Source: an uncultured Gammaproteobacteria bacterium
Lineage (GTDB): Bacteria; Pseudomonadota; Gammaproteobacteria; Arenicellales; JAANXG01
Length of the DNA stretch: 64,000 nt
Direction: 5' to 3'
Assembly (NCBI GenBank): GCA_947258785.1
Contig: CAMYJT010000003.1
Span: 62,001-126,000 of the forward strand
The stretch's first letter is position 1, and every line of letters starts with the position of its first letter. The notes beneath the pieces were generated by a model. It was not told the origin of the DNA, ran no database searches, and saw nothing but the letters and a program-made list of their open reading frames with translations. The position numbers were made by a program, and so were the translations under genes. Positions 52,692 to 61,670 of this stretch are shown here, in pieces.

Positions 52692-52865
52692 TTGATCGAA
52701 CTAACGGCACATCTGAACGCAACACAGAGGGATCGGAGTGAAAAACTCTGACTCCGTTTCGTGAGGGGCGGGCGGCGCTGGAGAAACCCTTGAATTGACA
52801 TTCGGCTCTGTTGATCGACCGCGTCCCTAGTTAGCTCCAGCCCACCACATCGGGAGGCGGCGCAA

Positions 52866-53081
52866 TCAAACATCGATTGGAATATCGCCGTTCGGGTCCA
52901 TGGGATGATCTGAGGTGTCCACCGTTCCTCGATCCGGTCGGTGGTCTAGAAACTCCTCCTTGAGCGGGCACTCTGCTACGCCGCAGTGGTGCGCCCGGGC
53001 GCATTCCTGCCACTTGGTGTCACGCAATACAACTTCACCGCACCGGTCGCACAACAGTATGGGCGAGTCGAATATACTCAT
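52866..53081 (-). CDS. Small Cys-rich zinc-ribbon-like protein
   Basis: 71 residues with Cys pairs CDRCGEVVL (positions 11-14) and CARAHHCGVAECP, a candidate zinc-binding cluster. The ATG at 53081 has AGGAGG upstream, strongly supporting a real gene. The C-terminal part is acidic and Asp/Pro-rich (DTSDHPMDPNGDIPIDV). It has no known family to me and no signal peptide, so it is probably a cytoplasmic metal-binding or nucleic-acid-binding protein. Confidence 0.6.
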   Translation of the reverse strand: MSIFDSPILLCDRCGEVVLRDTKWQECARAHHCGVAECPLKEEFLDHRPDRGTVDTSDHPMDPNGDIPIDV

Positions 53082-53196
53082 CTCCGGTCCTCCTTTGCCC
53101 TCATACCTTTACTTTTAAAAAGGTATCTCAACCTCGAAACCAGGGCAATGACTCCCGTCAAGGCGGACCACGCCGCAGGCTGGAGTTTGGTGCCGC

Positions 53197-54438
53197 TCAG
53201 GCGGACCGGGCCTCGAGTCGCGGCAGCGGTTTCTCGTTGATGGGCAGGTGCACGATGGCTGCAGTCACACCGAGGACAATACCGGCCCACCACATTCCGT
53301 CGTAGGAGCCTGTGGCGTCAAAGATGCGCCCGGCCAGCCAGACGCCGAGAAAGCTGCCCAATTGGTGACTGAAAAAGACGATGCCAAACAGGGTCGCCAT
53401 GTAACGCACACCAAAAACTTGAGCAACGATGCCGGTTGTGAGTGGCACTGTGGAGAGCCACAGGATCCCCATCACCGCGGCAAACAGGTATATCGTGAAC
53501 TCTGTTTTGGGCATCAACACGAGCGCCAGAATCGCCACCGAGCGCACAAAGTAAATCACGCTCAGCCCGCATTTCTTACTCCATCGCTGTCCCGCCATCC
53601 CGGAGAGTATGGATCCCGCAATGTTGAACAATCCGACCAAGGCAATGGCGTAAGCGCCGATCCGCGGATCCAACCCGATATCGGTCACATAGGCCGGGAA
53701 GTGTACAGTAATGAACGCGACGTGAAATCCGCACACGAAGAAACCTATGGTCAGCAGGATGTAACCACGATGGGCTACCGCCTCGCGCACTGCCGCAACG
53801 ACGGTTTGGTCGCTTTGGGCCTCATCCGGTGCGCGAGGATCGTTCGGCAACAACATAGCGAGCGGAATCATGATCAGCGTCGTCGCCGCAAGAATCAACA
53901 AGGATGCACTCCATCCGAACGCCGATATGAAACCTTGGGTAAGCGGTGAGAACACGACCTGACCGGCGGAACCTGCCGCGGTTCCCAGGCCCAGGGCCCA
54001 CGAGCGTTTTGCCACTCCCACAACCCTCGCCATGGCCGCGAGGGCCAGGGAAAACGCCGTGAACGCAATGCCCAGACCGGTGACCAAGCCACCCGTCAGG
54101 TGCAGCGCCAATCCGGTGTCCGCCTGGGTCATGCCCCATACACCGAGGGCGTACATCAGGGCCCCGCCGGCAATGACCCAGATCGAGCCGAAACGGTCGG
54201 CGAGCGCCCCCGCGAACGGCAATCCCAATCCCCACAACAGATTTTGGATAGCCATGGCAAGGGCGAAGGTCTCCCGGTTCCAACCCTTGGCCACCGTCAT
54301 CGGTTCAAGGTACAGACCAAACACGGAGCGGATGCCGAAGCCGATCATAGCGATCAGACATCCGGCAGCGAGCACGATCACCGGCGCAGGCCATCGGCGA
54401 CTGCGACTCCTGGTCACGGATGGTCGTCTAGACGGCAC
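53197..54438 (-). CDS. MFS transporter (OFA/MCT-like)
   Basis: A 413-residue major facilitator. Twelve hydrophobic segments are visible. The opening IVLAAGCLIAMIGFGIRSVFGLYLEPMTVAKGWNRETFALAMAIQNLLWGLGLPFAGALADRFG resembles oxalate/formate antiporter and monocarboxylate carriers (MCT/OFA). The loop-8/9 region holds SGMAGQRWSKKCGLSVIYFVRSVAIL. The substrate may be an organic acid. It precedes the zinc-ribbon gene on the same strand. Confidence 0.88.
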   Translation of the reverse strand: MPSRRPSVTRSRSRRWPAPVIVLAAGCLIAMIGFGIRSVFGLYLEPMTVAKGWNRETFALAMAIQNLLWGLGLPFAGALADRFGSIWVIAGGALMYALGVWGMTQADTGLALHLTGGLVTGLGIAFTAFSLALAAMARVVGVAKRSWALGLGTAAGSAGQVVFSPLTQGFISAFGWSASLLILAATTLIMIPLAMLLPNDPRAPDEAQSDQTVVAAVREAVAHRGYILLTIGFFVCGFHVAFITVHFPAYVTDIGLDPRIGAYAIALVGLFNIAGSILSGMAGQRWSKKCGLSVIYFVRSVAILALVLMPKTEFTIYLFAAVMGILWLSTVPLTTGIVAQVFGVRYMATLFGIVFFSHQLGSFLGVWLAGRIFDATGSYDGMWWAGIVLGVTAAIVHLPINEKPLPRLEARSA

Positions 54439-54948
54439 GATGCATCGGGGATCCCGGATGATGATGGAGGAATGGGTCGCTTCGGCGCGGCGCCTTGCTC
54501 AGCTTGCGCAAACGTGCCTGCGACACGTCGCGCGCGCCCTGCAGATGCGGACTCATGCCGCGTCCGGATTGGTCTTGGAAACCGTCACCAAAATTGATTC
54601 GATTAGCCCTGATCGTCACTTGTCACACGCCGATGTTCCCACGATTACCAGCCGCGTACCAACCCACCGCGACGGCAGGGCCCGGCCTGGGGATCAACCG
54701 TGACCGCACCCCACGGCTGGACTCTGTAAATCCGTCCAGGGCCGCTAACAGTGTGATCGTTAACCCATGTGGTACACGCTCGCAGCCGGGCGCGCGGGGC
54801 GCTGTGCCCCGGGGGTACGGGGTCTGTGCCGGTCCGTCAGACATGATTTGCGCAATCAGCCTGACCGCCGCACACGAGCGGCGACCGGCCACGCGATTCT
54901 TGTACCGGCTCTGTTCTCACCAGCCTGTTACGGAATTACAATTGAACC
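54439..54948. other. Divergent intergenic region
   Basis: About 510 bp between the MFS gene (minus) and the molybdoenzyme gene (plus). Several open frames occur but show no domain or ribosome binding site, so none is called. Promoters of both genes must lie here; I could not place them. Confidence 0.4.
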
Positions 54949-57000
54949 ATGAGTGAAATCGTTGCGAGCGTGTGTCCCCACGACTGTCCGTCGGCCTGCG
55001 CGTTGGAAATCGAAAGGCGTGAGGGCGGCCGGATCGGGCGGGTGCGCGCGGCCGGAGACCATCCCTACACAGCCGGAGTGCTGTGCGGCAAGGTGGCGCG
55101 CTACGCCGACCGCCTAGCCCACCCCCGCCGGCTGACCCGGCCGCTGCGTCGGCGCGGTACCCGAGGTAGCGGCGAGTTCGTGCCCATCGATTGGGATGAC
55201 GCCCTCGATCTGGTGGCGGAACGATTTCAAGCAGCGACACGGCAGTACGGCCCGCAGACCGTATGGCCCTACTATTACGCCGGCACTATGGGCCTGGTCG
55301 CCCGTGAAGGCATAAACCGCCTGCGGCACGTGATGGGCTATTCCGGACAACACAGTACGATCTGTACGACGCTGGCGTATTCCGGTTGGACGGCGGGAGT
55401 GGGTGCGCTGTACGGGCCCGATCCCCGCGAGATGGCCGACAGCGACCTGGTCGTCATCTGGGGCTGCAACGCCGCGGCGACTCAGGTCAATGTGATGAGC
55501 CACGTCCATCGTGCCCGGCACCGTCGCGGCGCCAAGCTCGTCGTTGTCGACCCGTATCGTACTGCGACCGCGCGGGCCGCAGACTTGCACATCATGCTGC
55601 GGCCTGGGACCGACGGCGCCCTGGCCTGCGCAATGATGAATCATTTGTTCGCTTCCGGCCTGGCCGACCGCGCCTACCTGGATCGCTACACGGACGTACC
55701 AGAGGAGTTCGAAGCCCACCTGGCTACACGTACACCGGCATGGGCGGCGGGCGTTACCGGCTTGGACGCCGGGGAGATTCGCTCGTTTGCCGAGCTGTAT
55801 GGCCGCAGGCCGCGCAGTTTCATCCGCCTGGGCATCGGTTTTTCGCGGAGTCGCAACGGCGCCCACAACGTGCATGCGGTGAGCTGCCTGCCCGCCGTCA
55901 CCGGGGCCTGGCGCCATCCGGGTGGCGGCGCTCTACTGACCACGTCGGATCGTTTCTCCATCGACCTCGGTCTGATCACCGGCGAAGACCGGCGCGATCC
56001 AAGCACCCGAATACTCGACCAGTCGCGCATCGGTCATGTATTGAACGGCAACCGCGAAGACCTGGGTGACGGGCCTCCCGTCACCGCCATGTTGATCCAA
56101 AACACCAACCCATTGGCGGTGGCACCGGAACTGAGCGTGGTGCGCCGCGGAGTTCGCCGTGATGACCTGTTCCTTTGCGTCCACGAGCAATTCCTCACCG
56201 AGACCGCTCGGATGGCCGATGTCGTGCTGCCGGCCACTATGTTCCTAGAGCACGACGACTTGTACCGCAGTTACGGTCAGACCTACCTTCAGATTGGGCG
56301 AAAAGTAGTCGATCCGCCCGGAGACTGCAGGTCAAACCATCAGGTAGTCTGTGCCCTCGCCCGTCGAGTCGGCGCGCAACATCCGGGTTTTGAGATGAAT
56401 CAAATGGAACTCATTGACGCCACGCTGCGCCGGTCGGGCTGCGCAGACGCCGAGACACTCACCGTTAAACGGTGGGAGAATATGGCGCCTGATTTCGCGA
56501 CCGGCCATTTCATCAACGGGTTCCCCTGGCCCGATGGGCGGTTTCGATTTAAGCCGGACTGGCGGGCGCTCGGGCCTCTGGGCCACCGCATGCCACGGTT
56601 TCCGGACCACTGGGATGTCATCGACGCCCCGGACGCCGAGCACCCTTTCCGCCTGATCACACCCCCGGCGCACAACTTTCTGAATACGAGCTTCACCGAG
56701 ACCCCGCGTTCGCGGGCCAAGGAGGGTCGGCCCCGTCTCAAGATCCACCCGCGGGACGCAGACCAGCTGGGGATCACGGACAACGACGCCGTTCAGGTGG
56801 GCAATCGGCGCGGAAAGGTCACACTCCATGCCGAGTCGTTTCCACACTTGCAACGGGGGGTGGTGGCAGTCGAAGGGATCTGGCCCGGAGATGATTTCCC
56901 CGGCGGCGTCGGCATCAACAGCTTGACCAGTGCGGAAGCTGGGGCGCCCAATGGCGGCGCCGTCTTTCATGACACCGCGGTGTGGGTACGCTGCCAATAA
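54949..57000 (+). CDS. Molybdopterin-dependent oxidoreductase (DMSO reductase family)
   Basis: A 683-residue member of the DMSO-reductase superfamily. The N-terminal 4Fe-4S motif is CPHDCPSACALEI plus CGK (Cys9, 13, 17 and 46). Molybdopterin-guanine-dinucleotide binding motifs include SDLVVIWGCNAAATQVNVM, LVVVDPYRTATARAADLHIMLRPGTDGALA, and a C-terminal barrel (HPFRLITPPAHNFLNTSFTE to GVGINSLTSAEAGAPNGGAVFHDTAVWV). There is no Tat signal, so it is probably cytoplasmic. The substrate is unknown; formate-dehydrogenase-like and other uncharacterised branches are possible. It appears monocistronic. Confidence 0.9.
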   Translation: MSEIVASVCPHDCPSACALEIERREGGRIGRVRAAGDHPYTAGVLCGKVARYADRLAHPRRLTRPLRRRGTRGSGEFVPIDWDDALDLVAERFQAATRQYGPQTVWPYYYAGTMGLVAREGINRLRHVMGYSGQHSTICTTLAYSGWTAGVGALYGPDPREMADSDLVVIWGCNAAATQVNVMSHVHRARHRRGAKLVVVDPYRTATARAADLHIMLRPGTDGALACAMMNHLFASGLADRAYLDRYTDVPEEFEAHLATRTPAWAAGVTGLDAGEIRSFAELYGRRPRSFIRLGIGFSRSRNGAHNVHAVSCLPAVTGAWRHPGGGALLTTSDRFSIDLGLITGEDRRDPSTRILDQSRIGHVLNGNREDLGDGPPVTAMLIQNTNPLAVAPELSVVRRGVRRDDLFLCVHEQFLTETARMADVVLPATMFLEHDDLYRSYGQTYLQIGRKVVDPPGDCRSNHQVVCALARRVGAQHPGFEMNQMELIDATLRRSGCADAETLTVKRWENMAPDFATGHFINGFPWPDGRFRFKPDWRALGPLGHRMPRFPDHWDVIDAPDAEHPFRLITPPAHNFLNTSFTETPRSRAKEGRPRLKIHPRDADQLGITDNDAVQVGNRRGKVTLHAESFPHLQRGVVAVEGIWPGDDFPGGVGINSLTSAEAGAPNGGAVFHDTAVWVRCQ

Positions 57001-57014
57001 GCGCTCTGGATCTC

Positions 57015-57311
57015 TCAGCCGGACCTTAAGATACGGCAGGCGTAGCTGAACAGCCCCCACCATCGGTGGTTACCGAAGCGTATCACCTTCGCGGAAATCT
57101 TGATGTGATCGTGGTCCTTCTCGGAAGGTATCGCTATATCGACATGCTGCCCGATATTGAGCCTGCGTCTCGTGATCACGTAGAATCCTCGCGGACCAAA
57201 ATTAACCAAATGGGCGTCCTCGTACCTACCGGTGCGACGGCTGCGTAATCGAATACCTGTTCGTATCTCCCGGCGCAGAGATCGCCGCCGATCGTTGTTC
57301 ACTTTTTCCAT
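57015..57311 (-). CDS. PilZ domain protein
   Basis: A 98-residue protein with the PilZ switch RRSLRREIRTGIRLRSRR (RxxxR) near the N-terminus and HLVNFGPRGFYVITRR (N-x-G-x-x-G, in place of D/NxSxxG). The basic strand pattern suits c-di-GMP binding, although the second motif is altered. The start is ATG 57311 (MEKVNNDRRRSLRREIR); longer forms are possible. It converges with the molybdoenzyme gene. Confidence 0.7.
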   Translation of the reverse strand: MEKVNNDRRRSLRREIRTGIRLRSRRTGRYEDAHLVNFGPRGFYVITRRRLNIGQHVDIAIPSEKDHDHIKISAKVIRFGNHRWWGLFSYACRILRSG

Positions 57312-57543
57312 GGCGATTGTTGTCGGCATTGGTGTCAAGATTCCGATAAAGCGCAAATTCAGCTTGGGCGAGCTGGGATCGTGATCCCCGCATGTCGAAC
57401 GCCGGCGTATGGCAATCAGACGGTCCCGGCCGATCTCACACCCGTCACTTACCAGTCTAGACGGCGTGAGCACTTTTGCTACCCGGGCCGGGTCGGGTCC
57501 CCAGGGCGCCCCCTGAGTTGCCTTTAAGCCAGTGTTTTAAAAG

Positions 57544-57572
57544 AATAAAAAGCTTCGGGTGCGGACGCACAC
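57544..57572 (-). terminator. Possible terminator after gshA
   Basis: Minus-strand GTGC-loop-GCAC (57559-57570, 4-bp stem) is followed by a T-rich run (57544-57552). It lies 29 bp beyond the gshA stop. The stem is short, so it is weak. Confidence 0.3.
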
Positions 57573-57600
57573 GATCGGATTGTACAAAGGTCAACCCGAT

Positions 57601-59169
57601 TCAATGCTGGGTAAAATAATCGGCCAAGTACTCTTCGAAAGAAAGCCGATCAGAGGTCTCGATCTCCTGCTGTTTGCGCAGAGAAGTCTGCGCGACATCG
57701 TCGAAATACGTTAGCCGTCCCGCCGACAGTGGATCATCTGCGAATCTCGCCTGGTGCCGCTTGGATACGTCCATTGCAAACGTGAAAAACGATTGCTCGT
57801 TGGCGTGCATCTCAGCGAGCACCCTGGCCGATGGTGTACGTTCCGCGTCGTCGATAAGCGGCCGGTGCGCGGCCAGAGCCCGGGTATACTGTGATTCGGA
57901 ACCGCCGGCGTCCAGCAGTTCCGCTACTGGCTGCATTCCGTCGAATATTTCCGCCGCCCAATCATGCAGTGTGCGGGTCGACCCATGATGTCTCATGGTC
58001 AGTGACGGATCGCGCCCATAGCAGGCCACCATTCTCTGGTTGTGTTCGTACTCTTCGCGCTCGGCTGCGCTGATCGTTGGACTTTCCTGCAGCAGGCAGA
58101 GAATGAGGAACATCTCCAACAGGCGCAGTTGATCTTCGTTTACTCCCAAAGGATTGAATAGGTCGACATCAAGAGCCCGAATTTCCACATATGCCACCCC
58201 TCTGTGTTTCATGGCAAGGGTGGGCTTTTCTCCGGACTTCATGACCTGCTTGGGACGGACAAAACTGTAATACTCGTTTTCGATCTGCAGTAAATTCGCA
58301 TTGAGCTGCCGATATTCGCCGTTGTCACGCACTCCCAGTTTCACGTATTCCGGATAGGGTGTCTCGATCGCACGAGTCAAACTTCGCACGTAATCGTCAA
58401 GATCGTTGTAAGAAATATTCAGATTCGCCTGTGCTTTGTTTTTATAACCGATGTCACTCATGCGCAATGACGTGGCGAAAGGCTTAAAAAAAGTGTGCGC
58501 ATCAAACATCGAAAAATTCCGCGGTTGTTCCGAGAAAAACGATCCACATACCGCCGGTGATGCCCCAAACAGGTAGGAAATCAACCATCCCTGTCTCTGA
58601 AAGTTGCGTATCAGACCAAAATAGGCGCCGGAGACAAAGTCCTGGAGCGGTCTGGTATCACCTTCGATGTCGTGATAAACGGGCCAGAAGCTTTTGGGAA
58701 GCGAATAGTTGAAATGGACTCCCGCTATCGCCTGCATGGTCCTGCCGTAACGATATTCCAGACCACGCCGGTAAACATGTTTCATGGTACCGACGTTTGA
58801 AGTACCGTAGTAGGCGATGGGAATGCTCTCTTCCCCGTGGATCAGGCACGGCATGCTGGTCGCCCATAACATCTCCGACTCCAACTTGCTGTACACAAAA
58901 CGGTGCACTTCCGACAAAAAATTCAACGTCTCGCGGATGTCACGGAACGGCGGCGTGATGAATTCGAGCAGTGCCTCCGAATAATCGGTGGTGATATAGG
59001 GGTTGGTGAGCGCGGATCCAAGCGCGCGGGGGTGGGGTGTTTGTGCGATTTCCCCATCGTGCGTTACCCGCAGACTCTCCTTTTCGATGCCCTTTAACCC
59101 ATCGGCCAGCAGTCCGGGCGAGGCCGAGCCGAACAGCCTGTCCAAACGATGCTCAAATTTGCGCTTCAA
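57601..59169 (-). CDS. gshA: Glutamate-cysteine ligase
   Basis: A 522-residue proteobacterial-type GshA, which joins L-Glu and L-Cys using ATP, the first step of glutathione synthesis. Recognisable stretches are GLLADGLKGIEKESLRVTHDG, TDYSEALLEFITPP, MLWATSMPCLIHGEESIPIAYYGTSNVGTMKHVYRRGLEYRYGRTMQAIAGVHFNYSLP and VAYVEIRALDVDLFNPLGV. The length matches E. coli GshA (518 aa). It starts at TTG 59169 (reading MKRKFEHRLDRLF); AAGGA sits about ten bases upstream. Confidence 0.95.
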   Translation of the reverse strand: MKRKFEHRLDRLFGSASPGLLADGLKGIEKESLRVTHDGEIAQTPHPRALGSALTNPYITTDYSEALLEFITPPFRDIRETLNFLSEVHRFVYSKLESEMLWATSMPCLIHGEESIPIAYYGTSNVGTMKHVYRRGLEYRYGRTMQAIAGVHFNYSLPKSFWPVYHDIEGDTRPLQDFVSGAYFGLIRNFQRQGWLISYLFGASPAVCGSFFSEQPRNFSMFDAHTFFKPFATSLRMSDIGYKNKAQANLNISYNDLDDYVRSLTRAIETPYPEYVKLGVRDNGEYRQLNANLLQIENEYYSFVRPKQVMKSGEKPTLAMKHRGVAYVEIRALDVDLFNPLGVNEDQLRLLEMFLILCLLQESPTISAAEREEYEHNQRMVACYGRDPSLTMRHHGSTRTLHDWAAEIFDGMQPVAELLDAGGSESQYTRALAAHRPLIDDAERTPSARVLAEMHANEQSFFTFAMDVSKRHQARFADDPLSAGRLTYFDDVAQTSLRKQQEIETSDRLSFEEYLADYFTQH

Positions 59170-59336
59170 GACGAAAGTATTCCTTAGCTGTGTAGTTTTT
59201 GCGCAAGACAGGCGTTCACTCGCAGGATTGGCTAGCAGTGTTAAAACGGCTGGAGCAGGACATTACTGGTGAACGGCTGTTACTGCATCAAAGGAATCAT
59301 CACACATGATAACGGAAATACTACCGGTACGGCGTT

Positions 59337-59361
59337 AAAAAAAACCCGGCAGTACGCCGGG
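59337..59361 (-). terminator. Intrinsic terminator after hsp20
   Basis: Minus-strand CCCGGC-GTACT-GCCGGG stem (59345-59361) with an eight-base T-run (59337-59344). It lies 27 bp past the hsp20 stop and is a strong Rho-independent terminator. Confidence 0.88.
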
Positions 59362-59387
59362 TCGAGTCTGGCAAACCACTGTTGCCG

Positions 59388-59891
59388 TCAGTTGATCTGG
59401 ATCTTTTGCCGCTTGGCGGTCTCTGCCTTGGGCAGTTCGAGGCGCACGATACCGTCCTCGTATGTGGCCTTCGCTTTGGACCCATCTACCTTTGTCGGCA
59501 GGCGCACCGTACGCACGAACTCACTGCTCGCCGTCTCCTTATAGTAATATTCTTCTTCCTCCTTCTCATGCGCCTTGCTTACGGTACCGCGGAGCGTCAC
59601 CGTGTCGTCACCGAGCGAAATATCGAGATCCTTCTTCGCCACTCCGGGCATCTCGGCGCGCACCACGACCGTGTCCTCACGGTCGAGCACATCCACACGA
59701 GGCCAATCCGCGTCCTCCGTAAAGCCGAACGGCCAGCCAGCCGGGTGCATCCATTCCCTGACCATCGAGCGCCCCAACAGCCGTTCAAACAGCCGGTCCA
59801 TCTCCTCGAACGGATCCTTCATCAGACCGTGACGCCCCTTGGTCTTCTCCCGGGTTACCGGTAGGTGTCTGATTTTTTCTGCCAGTGTCAT
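59388..59891 (-). CDS. Hsp20/alpha-crystallin small heat-shock protein
   Basis: A 167-residue small heat-shock chaperone. The N-terminal arm (EEMDRLFERLLGRS) is followed by the alpha-crystallin domain from about residue 60: PRVDVLDREDTVVVRAEMPGVAKKDLDISLGDDTVTLRG, then ATYEDGIVRLELPKAE (A-x-x-x-x-G-x-L-like core). It holds unfolding proteins for refolding. ATG 59891 has AGGAGG upstream. A sigma-32-like promoter (59973-60000) and a leader hairpin (59898-59933) point to heat control at transcription and perhaps translation. Confidence 0.95.
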   Translation of the reverse strand: MTLAEKIRHLPVTREKTKGRHGLMKDPFEEMDRLFERLLGRSMVREWMHPAGWPFGFTEDADWPRVDVLDREDTVVVRAEMPGVAKKDLDISLGDDTVTLRGTVSKAHEKEEEEYYYKETASSEFVRTVRLPTKVDGSKAKATYEDGIVRLELPKAETAKRQKIQIN

Positions 59892-59897
59892 CTCATA

Positions 59898-59933
59898 CCT
59901 CCTGTGGGCTGTTCAGAGCCCGTGTCAAACAGG
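59898..59933 (-). promoter_or_regulatory. Leader hairpin that may occlude the hsp20 ribosome binding site
   Basis: In the leader RNA, CCTGT (59933-59929) can pair with ACAGG (59905-59901), which overlaps AGGAGG. Between them GGGCT and AGCCC (59921-59906) form a 5-bp stem with a 6-nt loop. Seven nucleotides bulge on one side. This could be an RNA thermometer. Confidence 0.35.
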
Positions 59934-59972
59934 GCCTTACATCGCCGATGCAACTGCCCTAGCTGTCTAAGG

Positions 59973-60000
59973 ATATGGGGTCGCCGGCGGGGAATTTCAA
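59973..60000 (-). promoter_or_regulatory. Candidate sigma-32 (RpoH) promoter of hsp20
   Basis: On the minus strand TTGAAA (60000-59995) and CCCCATAT (59980-59973) are 14 bases apart, matching the heat-shock consensus CTTGAA-N(11-15)-CCCCATnT. Transcription would begin around 59965, giving a leader of about 75 nt. Confidence 0.7.
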
Positions 60001-60149
60001 TATTTGTCGGACGGTGCCGTTTTGCTCAAGGCTCCCCGGTGCTGGCGAAGGGTCGGGCGAGAAGACCGGTGCTGGAAACAGCAACGGGGTCGGAGTTACT
60101 CGCTCCGGCCCCATCTCCGCGGGTGTCCGCCGTCGTTCAGCTCCGGCTC

Positions 60150-60575
60150 CTATCCGGCACTCGCGGCCGGCTGTGTAGTGGCGGAGTGAAGCCCGACGGT
60201 ATAGCGTCCACCGCCAAGTATCACCTGTACCACCGCAGTCACGGCGAGAAACGCGGCGTATTCCCAACCACCATTGGGATTGGTGTAGAGCCAGCCGTTG
60301 CCCGCATGCACGCTCAAGGCGCCGACCAGCACCGTCAACAATGCCAACGCGACCCAACGGGTGTAAACGCCAAGAATCAGCATTACGCCGCCGGTGATCT
60401 CCAGGGCGGTAACCGGGTATGCGGTCCACGCAGGGAACCCGACGGATACAAAGAATTGAGCGGTACCCGGCAGGGTGAACACCAGCACCTTGAGCAATCC
60501 ATGGGCAACGAACATCGAACCCAGAGCGAGTCGTAAAACAAGCGCCGCCAGATTATAACGGGTTTCATGGGTCAT
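60150..60575 (-). CDS. DoxX family membrane protein
   Basis: A 141-residue four-helix DoxX-family protein. Helices are LAALVLRLALGSMFVAHGLLKVLVF, AYPVTALEITGGVMLILGVYTRW, ALALLTVLVGALSVHAG and YAAFLAVTAVVQVILGGGRYTVG. DoxX relatives take part in redox stress and thiol or quinone chemistry; the role here is unknown. ATG 60575 has AAGGAG upstream. It follows the marR gene (63-bp gap), and palindromes of the same type precede both genes, so MarR probably regulates it. Confidence 0.9.
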   Translation of the reverse strand: MTHETRYNLAALVLRLALGSMFVAHGLLKVLVFTLPGTAQFFVSVGFPAWTAYPVTALEITGGVMLILGVYTRWVALALLTVLVGALSVHAGNGWLYTNPNGGWEYAAFLAVTAVVQVILGGGRYTVGLHSATTQPAASAG

Positions 60576-60607
60576 GGTAGGTCTCCTTCGAGTTGCAGGT
60601 TAAAATG

Positions 60608-60622
60608 GTACTAGTACGTACT
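60608..60622 (-). promoter_or_regulatory. Overlapping palindromes upstream of doxX, probable MarR operator
   Basis: GTACTAGTAC (60608-60617) and AGTACGTACT (60613-60622) are perfect palindromes that share AGTAC. Half-sites of the same AGTA/TACT type occur in the marR promoter. Confidence 0.5.
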
Positions 60623-60638
60623 TATTATCTAAAATTTT

Positions 60639-61082
60639 TTAAAACGCCCCCTTCAAACGGTTCAACAATTGGGTGGCGCGTTCGCGCTCAACGGCGCTCA
60701 ATCTTGAGAAACTTTTCTTCAGGTAAGTGATCTGGCGCGGGAAATGCTCCCGGAACAACCGCGTGCCCCGATCCGTGAGACGTACAACAGTACAGCGTCT
60801 ATCGCTTTCCTTCAGCAATCTTTCCACCAATCCCTTCCGCTCCAGTCGATCGATGACGCCGGTCAGTGTGCCCTTTGTGATCAGCGTCTGCCCGCCGATC
60901 TCCTTGAAAGTAAGGCCCTCGTTGTTGCCCAGAGCGAACAACACGTCCGCCTGGGAGGTAGTAAGACCGGCGGCACGATGTCCAGCGGCGTCATAGGCGG
61001 CAAACGCTTGATAGCATCGCACCAGGGCACGCATCAGGTGCAGAAATTCCTGTCTTGCTGCGTTCTTGTAAGTGATTGCCAT
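60639..61082 (-). CDS. MarR family transcriptional regulator
   Basis: A 147-residue winged-helix regulator: GLTTSQADVLFALGNNEGLTFKEIGGQTLITKGTLTGVIDRLERKGLVERLLKESDRRCTVVRLTDRGTRLF, the classic MarR DNA-binding unit, flanked by dimerisation helices. MarR proteins usually repress and respond to phenolic or oxidising ligands. ATG 61082 (MAITYKNAARQEF). Its promoter contains AGTA/TACT half-sites, so it probably represses itself and doxX. Confidence 0.92.
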   Translation of the reverse strand: MAITYKNAARQEFLHLMRALVRCYQAFAAYDAAGHRAAGLTTSQADVLFALGNNEGLTFKEIGGQTLITKGTLTGVIDRLERKGLVERLLKESDRRCTVVRLTDRGTRLFREHFPRQITYLKKSFSRLSAVERERATQLLNRLKGAF

Positions 61083-61103
61083 ACACACGCTCAGCAAATT
61101 GTT

Positions 61104-61144
61104 CTAGTCAGTACGATTTAATACTGATTAGTACTATTTGTCAA
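61104..61144 (-). promoter_or_regulatory. marR promoter with operator-like half-sites
   Basis: TTGACA (61144-61139) and TTAAAT (61121-61116) are 17 bases apart on the minus strand. CAGTA and TACTG (61109-61113, 61122-61126) and TAGTACTA (61129-61136) fall in and around the promoter, so a bound repressor would block RNA polymerase. The -35 overlaps the 3' end of the upstream gene. Confidence 0.6.
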
Positions 61145-61535
61145 GCACTGGATTAGCGGATACAACGTGTATGTACGTGTGGGCGTCCACGGCAGCTTGA
61201 TTGCGAAACTTGCTTTCGACCAGGCGCTCGATTGGACCCACCTCTTGGGTGACGACCACGGTCCGCAAACGGTTGTACCCGCACGCGTCCCGTTCCTGTT
61301 TTCCCTGGGCGAGCACCACGTCCAAGTTGTGGGCTATCAACCGTGGATCGTCGGCAAACAAGACATAGACCAACAAGCGGTCACCCACCAATATTCGTGA
61401 CAGTGCGCCGGCAACACCGGGCACATGAGCTTGCGGACGATAATCGATGCGCTCGAACACCTCATCCGGACATGAACAACCCAGCGTATCCCGGACGAAT
61501 CCCTTTACGTCGCGGATGATCTTCGGACCCTGCAT
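61134..61535 (-). CDS. Hypothetical protein, 133 aa, with CxC motif
   Basis: Residues 1-30 read MQGPKIIRDVKGFVRDTLGC plus SCPDEVFERI, with a GCSCPDEVF motif that could bind a metal or act in thiol chemistry. The rest has alternating strands and helices (ALSRILVGDRLLVYVLF, TVVVTQEVGPIERLVESKFRNQ). I recall similar uncharacterised proteins in methanogens and deltaproteobacteria but cannot name a family. The start is ATG 61535. It ends inside the marR promoter, so its transcript may read into marR. Confidence 0.6.
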   Translation of the reverse strand: MQGPKIIRDVKGFVRDTLGCSCPDEVFERIDYRPQAHVPGVAGALSRILVGDRLLVYVLFADDPRLIAHNLDVVLAQGKQERDACGYNRLRTVVVTQEVGPIERLVESKFRNQAAVDAHTYIHVVSANPVLDK

Positions 61536-61670
61536 TGAACGCGCTCGGCTCACGACCCGACAACCCAGCGGCATAGATCGATCGACCAGGCGCTCGCACT
61601 AAGTCCGGGGGCACGAACCTGGTTCGGAACTTGGCGTGTCAGCAACCGCCGCCCCTACCGTCCGCGCTGC

